Shown: positions 28,561 to 37,831 of the stretch, in pieces | How positions within the stretch are numbered: position 1 is the stretch's first letter | How the letters are laid out: each line of letters opens with the position of its first letter | Assembly (NCBI GenBank): GCA_903870165.1 | Contig: CAIQBW010000016.1 | Coordinates: forward strand, 54,407 to 118,406 | Reading direction: 5' to 3' | From: an uncultured Methylophilaceae bacterium | GTDB taxonomy: Bacteria; Pseudomonadota; Gammaproteobacteria; Burkholderiales; Methylophilaceae | DNA: 64,000 nucleotides | Notes under the pieces: model-generated | Databases searched by the model: none | What the model saw: the letters and a program-made list of their open reading frames with translations, nothing else | What the model was told of the DNA's origin: nothing | Translations under genes and position numbers: made by a program

Positions 28561-29193
28561 ATGCTAGGTATTTTAGGCGGCACATTTAACCCTATCCATA
28601 ACGGTCACCTGTACCTTGCCGAGCGCTTACAACAAGCGTTGAGCTTTGATGCCGTACGATTCATGCCTGCCGCCATTCCTGCATTAAAAGATGCTCCCAG
28701 TGTCAGCGCAGAACAACGTGCCGACATGGTAAAACTGGCGATTATCAACCACCCAACATTTCAAATTGATATTCGCGAACTTGATCGCTCCGGCCCTTCT
28801 TATACCATCGAGAGTCTTGTTTCGTTACGTAAAGAACTTGGCGACAAGGAGAGCATTTGCTGGTTGATAGGCTCGGATGCTTTTGCCAAACTCAACAAGT
28901 GGCATCGATGGAATGAGTTGCTCAACTATTGCCATTTTGTGGTGGTCGAACGCCCGCATTCTGAACACTTAAATTGGAACGCTGAAGTAGCATCACTTCT
29001 TGAATCCCATCATACCAGAGACATACATAAGATTAAAAACTCAGCCAACGGCAAAATACTGATACAAGAGATTGAGGCTTTGGATATTTCATCTACACAA
29101 ATACGCGAGCACATCGCATCAAAAAAAGATGTCGACAATCTCATGCCAAGTAATGTAGTCAACTACATTCATGAATACCATCTCTACGAATAG
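28561..29193 (+). CDS. nadD: Nicotinate-nucleotide adenylyltransferase
   Basis: 210 residues. It opens MLGILGGTFNPIHNGHLYLA with the nucleotidyltransferase HxGH motif and has the distal ISSTQIREHI motif. It makes NaAD from NaMN and ATP. It follows proA by 9 bases. In many betaproteobacteria rsfS and rlmH come next; here a membrane protein follows instead. Confidence 0.96.
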   Translation: MLGILGGTFNPIHNGHLYLAERLQQALSFDAVRFMPAAIPALKDAPSVSAEQRADMVKLAIINHPTFQIDIRELDRSGPSYTIESLVSLRKELGDKESICWLIGSDAFAKLNKWHRWNELLNYCHFVVVERPHSEHLNWNAEVASLLESHHTRDIHKIKNSANGKILIQEIEALDISSTQIREHIASKKDVDNLMPSNVVNYIHEYHLYE

Positions 29194-29196
29194 ATA

Positions 29197-29679
29197 ATGG
29201 ACACCTTTAGCCACGCACTTTGGGGATACGGACTATTCGGTTACAAGCGCTATGCCTGGATCGCTGTATTGTTTGGTGCAGCGCCTGATTTAATCTCATT
29301 TGGCGCATTTATGCTGCTCAACATGCTCAATGGCACCTGGCATTTTGGCAAACCACCACTTGAAACCTTACCGCCATGGCTATTTACCAACTACGCTTTC
29401 GGACACAGTGTCATTATCTGTTTTTCTGTCATTGGGATCGTGAGCTACTGGCGCAAAGACATTGCATTCGCCATGCTGGCTTGGCCGTTTCACATTTTGC
29501 TAGACTTTCCATTTCACGCTAAAGCCTACTTCTCAACGCCTCTGTTTTGGCCGCTCTCAGACTTTAGTATTGATGGCATTCCTTGGTCACATTGGTATAT
29601 TTGGTATCCCAATGTCGCTGGATTGATGATTTTGCTGACCTATCGATTTAAGCAAAAACGTAAAGCTAAAAATCAATAA
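29197..29679 (+). CDS. YdjM-like integral membrane protein
   Basis: 160 residues, four or five membrane helices. The N-terminal MDTFSHALWGYGLFG, then APDLISFG, GHSVIICFSVIG and HILLDFPFHAKAYFSTP, place His and Asp residues at helix ends as in YdjM-like proteins (PF04307, often annotated metal-dependent hydrolases). It starts 4 bases after nadD and overlaps the end of bioD by 14 bases on the other strand. Function unknown; the family placement is from pattern only. Confidence 0.65.
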   Translation: MDTFSHALWGYGLFGYKRYAWIAVLFGAAPDLISFGAFMLLNMLNGTWHFGKPPLETLPPWLFTNYAFGHSVIICFSVIGIVSYWRKDIAFAMLAWPFHILLDFPFHAKAYFSTPLFWPLSDFSIDGIPWSHWYIWYPNVAGLMILLTYRFKQKRKAKNQ

Positions 29680-30322
29680 ATTGCGGCTCTTCACCCCAAG
29701 CCACATCCGCGATACAAGGCGCTTTAATCATTGCTTTTAACGTCGCGATATTTTCTTCTATGGCTAGCATGTCTGGATCAATGCGATTCGCCACCCAACC
29801 AACCAAAGTAAGCCCAGCTGCTCTAATAGAACCAGCCGTCATCAATGCGTGATTAATACAGCCCAAACGCACACCAACAACCAAAATGATAGGTAAATTA
29901 AGTTTTACAGCTAAATCCGCCATGGTTTCTTGGTGATTAATCGGCACACGAAAACCGCCTACACCTTCAACCACCACTATTTCTGCTTGTGTTTTCAAAG
30001 CATCAAAAGCCTGCTGAATATTGTCTATTGAAACCTTTACCCCAGCCTGCTCAGAAGCAATGTGTGGCGCTATGGCAGGTGCAAAAACATAAGGATTAAT
30101 CAAAGCCAAATCTGCAACTACATTGCCCGCTTTAATCAGTTCAGCAACGTCACTATTAAGCAACCGCCCATTCACCATTTCAGCACCAGCCGCGACTGGC
30201 TTCATGCCAACTGTTTGCAAGCCTTGCCGAACAAAGTGACGCAATAAGGCACCAGCAATATAGGTTTTGCCAACATCGGTATCGGTACCCGTAATAAAAT
30301 AGGCTGTCTTATTTTTTTGCAT
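29666..30322 (-). CDS. bioD: Dethiobiotin synthetase
   Basis: 218 residues. P-loop GTDTDVGKTYIAGALL, the diaminopelargonate-binding MKPVAAG and EGVGGFRVPI are all present. It closes the ureido ring of dethiobiotin with CO2 and ATP. Last gene of the leftward biotin operon; its start lies inside the end of bioC (14-base overlap). Confidence 0.96.
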   Translation of the reverse strand: MQKNKTAYFITGTDTDVGKTYIAGALLRHFVRQGLQTVGMKPVAAGAEMVNGRLLNSDVAELIKAGNVVADLALINPYVFAPAIAPHIASEQAGVKVSIDNIQQAFDALKTQAEIVVVEGVGGFRVPINHQETMADLAVKLNLPIILVVGVRLGCINHALMTAGSIRAAGLTLVGWVANRIDPDMLAIEENIATLKAMIKAPCIADVAWGEEPQFIDF

Positions 30323-31226
30323 GAAAAGTCACAGGCGCAAAGCCTGCCTCTAAATCGATTTTGGTTTTCGGTCTGACGACAGGTTTCCACGCATGTCCAT
30401 AAACCACTTCAAAGGTAGCCGGCAATTTGCCATCTTTTCTAAAGTGCTCGTAATTCTCAGAGATTTGCTTCAAAAAGCCTCTGCCTTGCAAGCCACGGCT
30501 ACGCCCATCAGTAGCGTTGTGGGCACCAATAGACTTCAAATCACGCATCACTGACATCGCATCATCGTAAGTGAGCGTAATGCGTTCGACATCTAATACT
30601 GGTGCCGCAAAACCCGCGCGCACTAAAGCATCGCCAATATCATGCATATCAATAAATCGGCTGACGTGCACATGCTCGCCATCCAGACTTGAAGCCGCAC
30701 GCAACTCTTTAAGTGTGTCAGGGCCAAGCGTGCTAAACATCAGCAATCCATCGGTACGGAGCACGCGGTGCATGTTTGTAAAAGCAGCATCTAAATCGTT
30801 GCACCACTGAATCGCGAGGTTAGACCACACCATATCCAGACTTGCATCTACCAGAGGGAGTTGCTCAATATCCGCACACAGCAAATGCTGTTTATTAAAG
30901 CCTAATGTTTGTTTGATGCGCTGCGACAAAGAAATATTCATGGACTGCGTTTTCTTCAACATACCCATGGCCAAATCCAGTGAAATGACTTGCGCTTGTG
31001 GATACTTTTGCATCAAAGCCTGACTTGCGTGACCGGTGCCACAACCAGCGTCTAATATATGTTCTGGCTGCATGCTCACCAAATCTAAACGATTTAGCAT
31101 TTCTTCACGCACTAGTTTTTGCATTACTGCTGCAGCATCGTAAGTGTCGGCCGAACGGTCAAACGAAGCACGAACGCGCGCTTTGTCTAAATGATAAATA
31201 TCTTTCTGAGTAGGGGCTTGGCTCAT
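30309..31226 (-). CDS. bioC: Malonyl-[acyl-carrier protein] O-methyltransferase
   Basis: 305 residues. SAM-binding ILDAGCGTGHASQALMQ and the BioC-type VRASFDRSADTYDAAAVMQ opening are clear. It methylates malonyl-ACP to start pimelate synthesis, and BioH later removes the methyl. It overlaps the bioH stop by 4 bases, so the two are translationally coupled. Confidence 0.95.
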   Translation of the reverse strand: MSQAPTQKDIYHLDKARVRASFDRSADTYDAAAVMQKLVREEMLNRLDLVSMQPEHILDAGCGTGHASQALMQKYPQAQVISLDLAMGMLKKTQSMNISLSQRIKQTLGFNKQHLLCADIEQLPLVDASLDMVWSNLAIQWCNDLDAAFTNMHRVLRTDGLLMFSTLGPDTLKELRAASSLDGEHVHVSRFIDMHDIGDALVRAGFAAPVLDVERITLTYDDAMSVMRDLKSIGAHNATDGRSRGLQGRGFLKQISENYEHFRKDGKLPATFEVVYGHAWKPVVRPKTKIDLEAGFAPVTFHAKK

Positions 31227-31981
31227 GTTTGTAAAAACTCAGTCACTTTTTCAGTAAATAATTCAGGATGTGAAATAAATGGCTCGTGCGCAGCACTTGC
31301 TAGTGCAATTAATGCCGCATTTGGTAGCGCTTTTACAGTCCATTCGGCCGCACTCAATGAGGCCAGTTTGTCGTGTGCGCCATGAATCAATAAGGTGGGC
31401 GTTTTCAAGCTTGGTAAATCAGCACGCAAATCACCTGTGCGCAAAATATCCAAAGCACCAAGCAGGCCTTGCTGATTAGGCGCAGGCCGAAGACCAAGTG
31501 CCTCACGCAACATTCTGGAGGACGCGCGCGCGTTACCGCTTCCCATGGCAATCAGCGCCAAAAGCTTATTCATCGTACCTTGGTAATCTTGCATCGCGCC
31601 CGCAAAAAAACTTTCAAATACCTCTTTTGGCATGCCTTGTTGCCAATTTTCGCGCGCCACAAAACATGGCGTACTGCCAACCAAAATAAGCTTTTTAATA
31701 GGCGTCATTAAGGCGATTTTGGTGGCAATTAATCCACCTAAAGACCAACCTAACATATAGGCATTGCTAGGCATTTTCTCAGCAATTTTTTCGGCCACGC
31801 TATGCAAGTTATAAACATCCAAGGTCTCACTATGGCCCATGCCTGGCAAATCAACCATGTGCAACTCAAAATGCTCACTGAGCAAATCACGGGTTTGCAT
31901 CCACATCCCACTATGCATTCCCCAGCCATGAATCATTACCAGTGGCTCACCCTGCCCTAGCTTTTCAATATACAAACTCAT
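31223..31981 (-). CDS. bioH: Pimeloyl-[acyl-carrier protein] methyl ester esterase
   Basis: 252 residues, alpha/beta hydrolase. Oxyanion region MIHGWGMHSGMW, nucleophile elbow GWSLGGL, acid GAHDKLA and catalytic His in SAAHEPFISHPE. It ends pimeloyl-ACP methyl-ester elongation. Its start overlaps bioF by 4 bases and its end overlaps bioC. Confidence 0.94.
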   Translation of the reverse strand: MSLYIEKLGQGEPLVMIHGWGMHSGMWMQTRDLLSEHFELHMVDLPGMGHSETLDVYNLHSVAEKIAEKMPSNAYMLGWSLGGLIATKIALMTPIKKLILVGSTPCFVARENWQQGMPKEVFESFFAGAMQDYQGTMNKLLALIAMGSGNARASSRMLREALGLRPAPNQQGLLGALDILRTGDLRADLPSLKTPTLLIHGAHDKLASLSAAEWTVKALPNAALIALASAAHEPFISHPELFTEKVTEFLQT

Positions 31982-33141
31982 GCGAGCAAGGCCTGCTCTG
32001 CTTCATGCAAATACTGAATCAGCAATTTCACATCATCTAGAGCATGTGCAGCAGACAATGAAATACGAAGACGTGCAGTATTTTTTGGCACAGTAGGCGG
32101 ACGAATGGCTGGCACCAGAACACCCCGCGCCAGGAGATAATCACTTAGTCCGAGCACCGCTTCATTGCTACCAACCACAATAGGTTGTATCGCGGTATCC
32201 GATGGCATTAATTGCCATTTTTTTAAGCTCAAATTTTCTTTGAAATAAGCGATTAAATCTTTCAAATGCTGATGACGTGCTTCATCTGATTTCATCACAT
32301 TCACTGCAGCAACCAAAGCTGCTGCCAGAGATGGTGGGCTTGCCGTCGTGTAAATATAAGTTTTGGCCGACTGAATCAAATATTCGATAATCGTTTCATC
32401 GCCCGCCACAAAAGCGCCAGCTACACCAGCTGCTTTACCCAAGGTTGCCATATAAATAATACGCGGCGAAGCCACATCAAAATGGCTCAAAATGCCTCGA
32501 CCTTGCTCACCTAATACGCCAAAACCATGCGCATCATCGAGCAACAAATAAGCATCATATTTTTCGCACAGCACAAGCAATTTAGGCACAGGTGCAATAT
32601 CGCCATCCATGCTAAATACAGCATCCACAATCACTAGTTTTCTTTGCGCAGTACTAGCCGCGAGCATTTTTTCTAATTGAGATAAATCTTGATGAGCATA
32701 GCGATTTAATTCAGCACGCGCCAAAACAGCCGCATCGTTCAACGAAGCATGATTTAACTTGTCGGCAAAAATCGCATCATTGCGACCAAGCAAAGCGGCG
32801 ACCACGCCCATATTCGCCATATAGCCCGTGCTAAAAAGCAAGCCTGCAGGCAAGCCAATGAAACTCGCCAATGCTTGTTCTGCATCATGATGAAATTGGT
32901 GATGTCCCGTAATAAGGTGGGAAGCGCCCCCGCCCACCCCAGCTTCTTTAGCGGCATTCTGTAGCGCTGAAATTAAATTAGGGTGATTAGCTAAGCCCAG
33001 ATAATCATTGCTTGCAAATGAGAGCCGGCGTTGATCATCTGCGATCAAGTATGCGGCTTGAGGGCTTTGAAGCAAGCGACGCTTACGCGTTAAACCTGCT
33101 TGCGCACGTTCCGCGAGTTCTGCTTTAAGTTGATCTATCAT
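31978..33141 (-). CDS. bioF: 8-amino-7-oxononanoate synthase
   Basis: 387 residues, PLP-dependent alpha-oxoamine synthase. RLSFASNDYLGLANHP near the N-terminus, DDAHGFGVLGEQGRG and the PLP-lysine region YMATLGKAAGVAGAF are diagnostic. It condenses pimeloyl-ACP with alanine. It follows bioB by about 40 bases. Confidence 0.96.
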   Translation of the reverse strand: MIDQLKAELAERAQAGLTRKRRLLQSPQAAYLIADDQRRLSFASNDYLGLANHPNLISALQNAAKEAGVGGGASHLITGHHQFHHDAEQALASFIGLPAGLLFSTGYMANMGVVAALLGRNDAIFADKLNHASLNDAAVLARAELNRYAHQDLSQLEKMLAASTAQRKLVIVDAVFSMDGDIAPVPKLLVLCEKYDAYLLLDDAHGFGVLGEQGRGILSHFDVASPRIIYMATLGKAAGVAGAFVAGDETIIEYLIQSAKTYIYTTASPPSLAAALVAAVNVMKSDEARHQHLKDLIAYFKENLSLKKWQLMPSDTAIQPIVVGSNEAVLGLSDYLLARGVLVPAIRPPTVPKNTARLRISLSAAHALDDVKLLIQYLHEAEQALLA

Positions 33142-33180
33142 TCGAAATTTAGCCTGACGCTTACACGCCAGGCCGAATGA

Positions 33181-34182
33181 TTAAATTGGATGCAAACCTA
33201 ATTTGGCAAACAGCTTTTTATCTGTTTCCGCCTCAGGATTGCCAGTGGTGAGCAATTTTTCACCATAGAAAATTGAATTAGCGCCAGCAATAAAACACAA
33301 AGCCTGAATACCCTCGTGCATGCTTTGGCGTCCAGCTGAAAGACGTACGAAGCTCTTGGGCATAGTAATGCGTGCCGCAGCAATCGTGCGGATAAATTCA
33401 AACTGATCCAAGTCATCAACACCGTGTAATGGTGTACCTTCGACTTGCGTTAGCAAATTGATAGGCACGCTTTCTGGTGGACGCTCCATATTGGCAAGTT
33501 GTGCAATGAGACCAGCGCGCTGGTTACGGCTCTCACCCATGCCAATAATGCCACCACAACATACGTTAATATCTGCTTCACGCACACTATCAAGCGTATC
33601 TAAACGGTCTTGATAAGTACGCGTAGTAATCACATCGCCGTAGAATTCTGGCGCGGTATCTAGGTTGTGATTGTAATAATCAAGCCCAGCATCTTTCAAT
33701 TGCGCTGCTTGGCCTTCTTTTAACATTCCCAAAGTCGCGCAGGTTTGTAAGCCCATCGCTTTCACTTCTGAAATCATTTTAAGCACAGGTTCTAAGTCTT
33801 TTTGCTTAGGGCTGCGCCAAGCTGCACCCATACAGAAACGACTTGCACCGCTTTCCTTGGCTGCTCGCGCTGCAGCTAATACTTCATCAATAGGCATGAG
33901 TGGCTCATTTTCCACATCCGTGTGATAACGTGCGGCTTGTGGGCAATAACCGCAATCTTCTGAACAGCCACCTGTTTTAATTGAAAGCAACGTGCTGACT
34001 TGCACAGCATTAGGATCGAAATTTTCGCGGTGAACCGTTTGCGCGCGATGGATTAAATCGCTAAATGGCAGTTCATACAAGCCAACAATTTGTGCCACAC
34101 TCCAGCGTTTTTCTGTTTCAACTGGCGCCAGATTACGTTTAATACTCGATGCTTCAACCAAGCTCACATTTAACTCACTCAT
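33181..34182 (-). CDS. bioB: Biotin synthase
   Basis: 333 residues, radical-SAM enzyme. The cluster motif CSEDCGYC (CxxxCxxC) sits in [20 protein letters not shown], and conserved Cys and Arg for the auxiliary 2Fe-2S cluster ([24 protein letters not shown]) are present. It inserts sulfur into dethiobiotin. The start ATG overlaps the upstream membrane-protein stop as ATGA. bioA is not in the window. Confidence 0.97.
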   Translation of the reverse strand: MSELNVSLVEASSIKRNLAPVETEKRWSVAQIVGLYELPFSDLIHRAQTVHRENFDPNAVQVSTLLSIKTGGCSEDCGYCPQAARYHTDVENEPLMPIDEVLAAARAAKESGASRFCMGAAWRSPKQKDLEPVLKMISEVKAMGLQTCATLGMLKEGQAAQLKDAGLDYYNHNLDTAPEFYGDVITTRTYQDRLDTLDSVREADINVCCGGIIGMGESRNQRAGLIAQLANMERPPESVPINLLTQVEGTPLHGVDDLDQFEFIRTIAAARITMPKSFVRLSAGRQSMHEGIQALCFIAGANSIFYGEKLLTTGNPEAETDKKLFAKLGLHPI

Positions 34183-34589
34183 GCTTCAATCTCCATCTTC
34201 ATGTCTTGCCATTCTTCTTTTGAAGCGCGCAACATATCTCTAACACCTAAAGGCACTACCAGCAAAACACTAATGCCCCACACTAAAAATAATACGTTTA
34301 ATACGCCTATCTTTTCCCCTATCATAAAACCAAAGAACGCCATAAGCACTAGCAAAGCAAATGTCGAATAGAACCGATAACCTGATTGTTTAATGTATTC
34401 ACAGACTTTAGGATTAGGATGATTGGCTGCCGCTGCATACATAAAAATAGAGGCGGCAACCCAAATAAATAATGGAATTGCTAGAGGCAACAACATCACT
34501 GCCAAGCAAGAAAAAAAAGTAAACCCTTGCGCAGCACGCATTTGTTGTTTTGCCGTAATAATGTAATTTTTTTCTTTTACTGATTCCAT
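34179..34589 (-). CDS. Small membrane protein at the head of the biotin operon
   Basis: 136 residues from ATG at 34589 (the frame is open to 34625, but the promoter -10 lies there). Three membrane helices are visible: [35 protein letters not shown] and [17 protein letters not shown]. The stop overlaps bioB by ATGA, so translation is probably coupled. No family is recognised. It is not a BioY or YigM transporter by size or pattern, but the operon position suggests a biotin or thiol-linked role, which is inference. Confidence 0.75.
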   Translation of the reverse strand: MESVKEKNYIITAKQQMRAAQGFTFFSCLAVMLLPLAIPLFIWVAASIFMYAAAANHPNPKVCEYIKQSGYRFYSTFALLVLMAFFGFMIGEKIGVLNVLFLVWGISVLLVVPLGVRDMLRASKEEWQDMKMEIEA

Positions 34590-34624
34590 CAATGGCCGGC
34601 TTTTACTTAATAACAATAAGTACA

Positions 34625-34655
34625 ATTATACATTGTTAAGCAAAGAGCTAACAAT
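34625..34655 (-). promoter_or_regulatory. Promoter of the biotin operon with overlapping inverted-repeat operator
   Basis: Read on the minus strand, TTGTTA (34649-34654) and TATAAT (34625-34630) are 18 bases apart. An inverted repeat, ATTGTTAAGC / GCTAACAAT (34632-34655, 5-base centre), covers the -35 and the spacer. Half-sites resemble BirA boxes (TTGTTAAC type), but the spacing is shorter than the known 14-16 bases, so the repressor is not certain. Confidence 0.6.
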
Positions 34656-34863
34656 TGAATAACAATTGGTTAAAATTTAATCATTTGTTCTAAAAAGATT
34701 ATTTCCATCCACTTGCTTGCTCTACACAACCAGCAATCACAAGGAGTTTGGTATTGTTCAAATCGTCTCGACAATTTGCATCAACGCATTTAGAAAAGCA
34801 GAGAGGATAAACAAAGCGGCTCATGTAGAATGCTGACTTATCGCAAGAACGCTCGCAAAATAA

Positions 34864-35328
34864 ATGTTTAATATCGTCTTATTTGAACCAGAAATACCGC
34901 CAAATACTGGCAACATTATCCGCCTGTGTGCCAATACTGGCGCGCAGCTGCACTTGGTTAAGCCCCTTGGATTTTCATTAGAAGATAAGCAACTCAAACG
35001 AGCTGGTTTGGATTATCACGAATACGCTAACTTACAAATTCACGATAATTGGCAAGCGTGCAAAGCCGCTTTAGATGGAAAACGCATGTTCGCCATTACA
35101 ACTAAAGGCAGTACATTTCACGGCAATATCAAATTTGAGAAAGATGATGTGTTTGTATTTGGCCCAGAAACACGGGGGCTACCAGAACAAATACGGAATG
35201 AATTTAGCCCAGAGCATCGTGTCAGATTGCCCATGCTGCCAAAAAGCCGAAGCTTGAATTTATCGAACTCAGCAGCGGCGTTGCTTTATGAAGCCTGGAG
35301 ACAGATAGGGTTTGAGGGTGGCGTTTAA
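34864..35328 (+). CDS. trmL: tRNA (cytidine(34)-2'-O)-methyltransferase
   Basis: 154 residues. SPOUT knot motifs FGPETRGLP and LNLSNSAAALLYEAWRQIG with opening MFNIVLFEPEIPPNTGNIIR are diagnostic. It methylates the wobble base of tRNA-Leu. It has its own leader (34626-34863, shared divergently with the bio operon), and is convergent with gpsA. Confidence 0.95.
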   Translation: MFNIVLFEPEIPPNTGNIIRLCANTGAQLHLVKPLGFSLEDKQLKRAGLDYHEYANLQIHDNWQACKAALDGKRMFAITTKGSTFHGNIKFEKDDVFVFGPETRGLPEQIRNEFSPEHRVRLPMLPKSRSLNLSNSAAALLYEAWRQIGFEGGV

Positions 35329-35345
35329 AAACCAAGCTAAAGAAG

Positions 35346-36338
35346 TTAGCTAAACGACTCTTCTTTTTGCTCGCGACCTAGCAAGTCTATCACCGCATCA
35401 CGCGCTGCTTTCCCATGAGAAAGAACTTGATCAACCTCATGAGTAATCGGCATATCCACACCTAAATCTTTCGCCCGTTTGACCACTTCACGGGCAGTGT
35501 AAACACCTTCAGCCACATGCCCTAAAGCCGCTAAAATTTCAGCTAAAGGTTTACCACTGGCTAATTGCAAGCCAACTTCACGATTACGTGAGTACTGTCC
35601 AGTACATGTCAGAATTAAATCACCCGCGCCAGCCAAACCCATAAATGTGTCTTTTTGCGCACCCATCGCCATTCCAAAACGCGTCATTTCAGCCAAACCA
35701 CGTGTAATCATCGCGGCACGTGCATTGTTACCAAACTGCATCCCATCAGAAATGCCAGCGGCAATAGCCATCACGTTTTTAAGGGCACCTCCAACGGCAA
35801 CGCCAGCGACATCGGTGCTTGTGTAAACCCTTAGTGAACCACCATGTAGTGCAGCGCCTGCTTGTTTTGCAAACTCAGCATCATTGACTGCCAAAGAAAC
35901 AGCAGTTGGCAAACCTCGCACCAATTCAGCCGCGAAACTTGGGCCAGACAATGCACCCCATGCTTGATTAGGGCCAAGCTCTTCAAGCGCAACTTCGTGA
36001 GGCAACTTTGCCGTCACAGGCTCTAAGCCTTTATTCGCCCAAATGACCGGCACCTTAACACCAAGCGCTTTGATAGATTGCAACATTTCACGGAAACCGC
36101 AAGTCGGAACGACAGAAACGATGAAGTCGACACCATCCAACGCAAGACCCAAATCAGACTCTACACTGAGGTTGTCGTGGAATTTAAAATCGCCAAGATA
36201 CATTGGGTTAGCGCGCACTTTACGCATACCATCAACATGAGCTGCTTTGCGCGCCCACAAGCAAACTTGGTGCTGCTGGCTGATGTGCATCGCCAACGCT
36301 GTTCCCCAAGCACCTGCACCTAATACGGCTATTTTCAT
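35346..36338 (-). CDS. gpsA: Glycerol-3-phosphate dehydrogenase [NAD(P)+]
   Basis: 330 residues. KIAVLGAGAWGTALAMHIS (Rossmann), LSGPSFAAELV and the catalytic KNVMAIAAGISDGM are intact. It makes sn-glycerol 3-phosphate for phospholipids. It lies in the order secB-SH3-gpsA, downstream of the SH3 gene by 9 bases. Confidence 0.96.
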   Translation of the reverse strand: MKIAVLGAGAWGTALAMHISQQHQVCLWARKAAHVDGMRKVRANPMYLGDFKFHDNLSVESDLGLALDGVDFIVSVVPTCGFREMLQSIKALGVKVPVIWANKGLEPVTAKLPHEVALEELGPNQAWGALSGPSFAAELVRGLPTAVSLAVNDAEFAKQAGAALHGGSLRVYTSTDVAGVAVGGALKNVMAIAAGISDGMQFGNNARAAMITRGLAEMTRFGMAMGAQKDTFMGLAGAGDLILTCTGQYSRNREVGLQLASGKPLAEILAALGHVAEGVYTAREVVKRAKDLGVDMPITHEVDQVLSHGKAARDAVIDLLGREQKEESFS

Positions 36339-36347
36339 TGCTTACCC

Positions 36348-36800
36348 TTACAAGCCCCAAACAGCTGAGGTTTGGACAAAACCTACTAAGCCATCACGAT
36401 GCTTTACTTTCACCCACCCATTTTTAGCAGGCTCAAGTAAATCCACCACCACATCTTTTTCAACCCGCGCAACCACTACTCCGCCAAGTTCGGGCGTTTT
36501 TTTAATTTCTACAGGAGAAGAAATCAATAAAGTACGCTGAGTGCTTAACTGCTTGGCATCTATCCAGCTTAAACCACCCTGCTGGTCTCGCACCTTGACC
36601 CACTCTGCGAGATTCACGATAACCTCAACAGGATAGCCTTGGCTCAGGAGATACAACTTTTTACCTTGTGCGGAAGGAGAGTCATAAACAATCGCTTTCG
36701 GCACATTCACTGTGCAATATTCCGCTGTTGCCAAACTTGGCAACAGCAGTAAGAAGACAATAACCAGTGAAGATTTAGTGTGTTGTTTTTGCAGCTTCAT
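36348..36800 (-). CDS. Periplasmic SH3-domain protein
   Basis: 150 residues from ATG at 36800; the open frame reaches 36914 but that part lies in secB. Signal peptide SSLVIVFLLLLPSLATA. Two bacterial SH3-like repeats follow (YCTVNVPKAIVYDSPSAQGK and PVEIKKTPELGGVVVARVEK, with GGLSWIDAKQL and GWVKVKHRDGLVGFV as the GW-type ends). Such proteins bind cell wall or partner proteins. The start overlaps the end of secB by 26 bases. Function unknown. Confidence 0.85.
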   Translation of the reverse strand: MKLQKQHTKSSLVIVFLLLLPSLATAEYCTVNVPKAIVYDSPSAQGKKLYLLSQGYPVEVIVNLAEWVKVRDQQGGLSWIDAKQLSTQRTLLISSPVEIKKTPELGGVVVARVEKDVVVDLLEPAKNGWVKVKHRDGLVGFVQTSAVWGL

Positions 36801-37281
36801 CTTGCGCTTGTTGTTGCTTTTGTTGCGCGTACAACGCTTCAAAATTAATCGGACTAAGCACAACTGGCGGGAAGCCAGCGCGTACTGAAGCGTCAGAAAC
36901 CACTTCGCGCGCATATGGGAATAAGATATTTGGGCATGTAATGCTGAAAATAATTTCTAGATTCTCTTCTGGCACATTGCGCACTTGGAAAATACCTGCT
37001 TGAGCAACTTCAATTAAGAATGCAGTTTTTTCGCCGATTTTTGAAGTCACAGTAATAGTTAACACTACTTCATATATGCCATCTTCAAGCTTGCTTGCAG
37101 AGTTGCTAATTTCGATACCGATTTGAGGTGCATCTCGCTCTGTAAAGATTTGTGGCGCATTAGGCAATTCTAATGACAAATCTTTTACGTACAATTTTTC
37201 AATGCCAAAACCAGGCGCTTGGTTTTGATCTAGCGCTTGATTCTCAGTTGTTTGCTCTGCAGCTGTATCTTTAGTTGCCAT
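36775..37281 (-). CDS. secB: Protein-export chaperone SecB
   Basis: 168 residues. FGIEKLYVKDLSLELPNAPQ, ITCPNILFPYAREVVSD and FPPVVLSPINFEALYAQ are the SecB core. The N-terminal acidic/Gln-rich tail and the Gln-rich C-terminal tail are variable. It holds pre-proteins unfolded for SecA. It lies downstream of grxC as is common, with gpsA after it. Confidence 0.96.
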   Translation of the reverse strand: MATKDTAAEQTTENQALDQNQAPGFGIEKLYVKDLSLELPNAPQIFTERDAPQIGIEISNSASKLEDGIYEVVLTITVTSKIGEKTAFLIEVAQAGIFQVRNVPEENLEIIFSITCPNILFPYAREVVSDASVRAGFPPVVLSPINFEALYAQQKQQQAQDEAAKTTH

Positions 37282-37393
37282 GATGTTTCCTAAATATTTT
37301 TCAAAAGAATTGCGTGAATAATTACTAATTGATAACGAATAAAGCCGACATTTTAACCGATGCCAATACTAATTGCTTGTGTTGCTTGATTTT

Positions 37394-37651
37394 TTACTCA
37401 ACCAATAGCGGATCGAGCCCACCAGCCAAATCCAATGCACGCAAATCATCAAAGCCACCAATATGACGCTCGCCAATATAAATCTGAGGGACTGTGCGAC
37501 GGCCAGTTTTTTCCATCATCGCGATTTTTAATTCAGGCGCAGTATCTACCTGAATTTTTTCAATTTCCGTCACACCTTTACTGTGGAGCAAACGCTCTGC
37601 GTTTGTGCAATATGGACAATACGCACTGGTGTACATCAAAACTTTAGCCAT
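37394..37651 (-). CDS. grxC: Glutaredoxin 3
   Basis: 85 residues. Active-site CPYC in MYTSAYCPYCTNAERLL; the cis-Pro TVPQIYIG and GGFDDL loop are present. A dithiol glutaredoxin using glutathione. It precedes secB on the minus strand. Confidence 0.95.
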   Translation of the reverse strand: MAKVLMYTSAYCPYCTNAERLLHSKGVTEIEKIQVDTAPELKIAMMEKTGRRTVPQIYIGERHIGGFDDLRALDLAGGLDPLLVE

Positions 37652-37831
37652 GAAATGCCTTTTAGACGATTAAGCGCATCGCGCAATGATTTAACAACAC
37701 TTTGAATTGTACATAAAGACGGCATAAAAAAAGAAATCAGCTATATAAATTCGGCAAATAATGCAGATTAATTGAGCAAAAATCACTAAAATAGCATTAT
37801 TACTTGAATACTCGTTGGGAAAGCACCCCGC

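Noticed and set aside
30571..30810. 79-codon plus-strand frame within bioC
   Set aside because: Antisense of bioC, which has complete SAM-binding motifs.
34632..34655. Canonical BirA box
   Set aside because: Half-sites fit but the centre is too short, so I list it only as an operator of unknown repressor.
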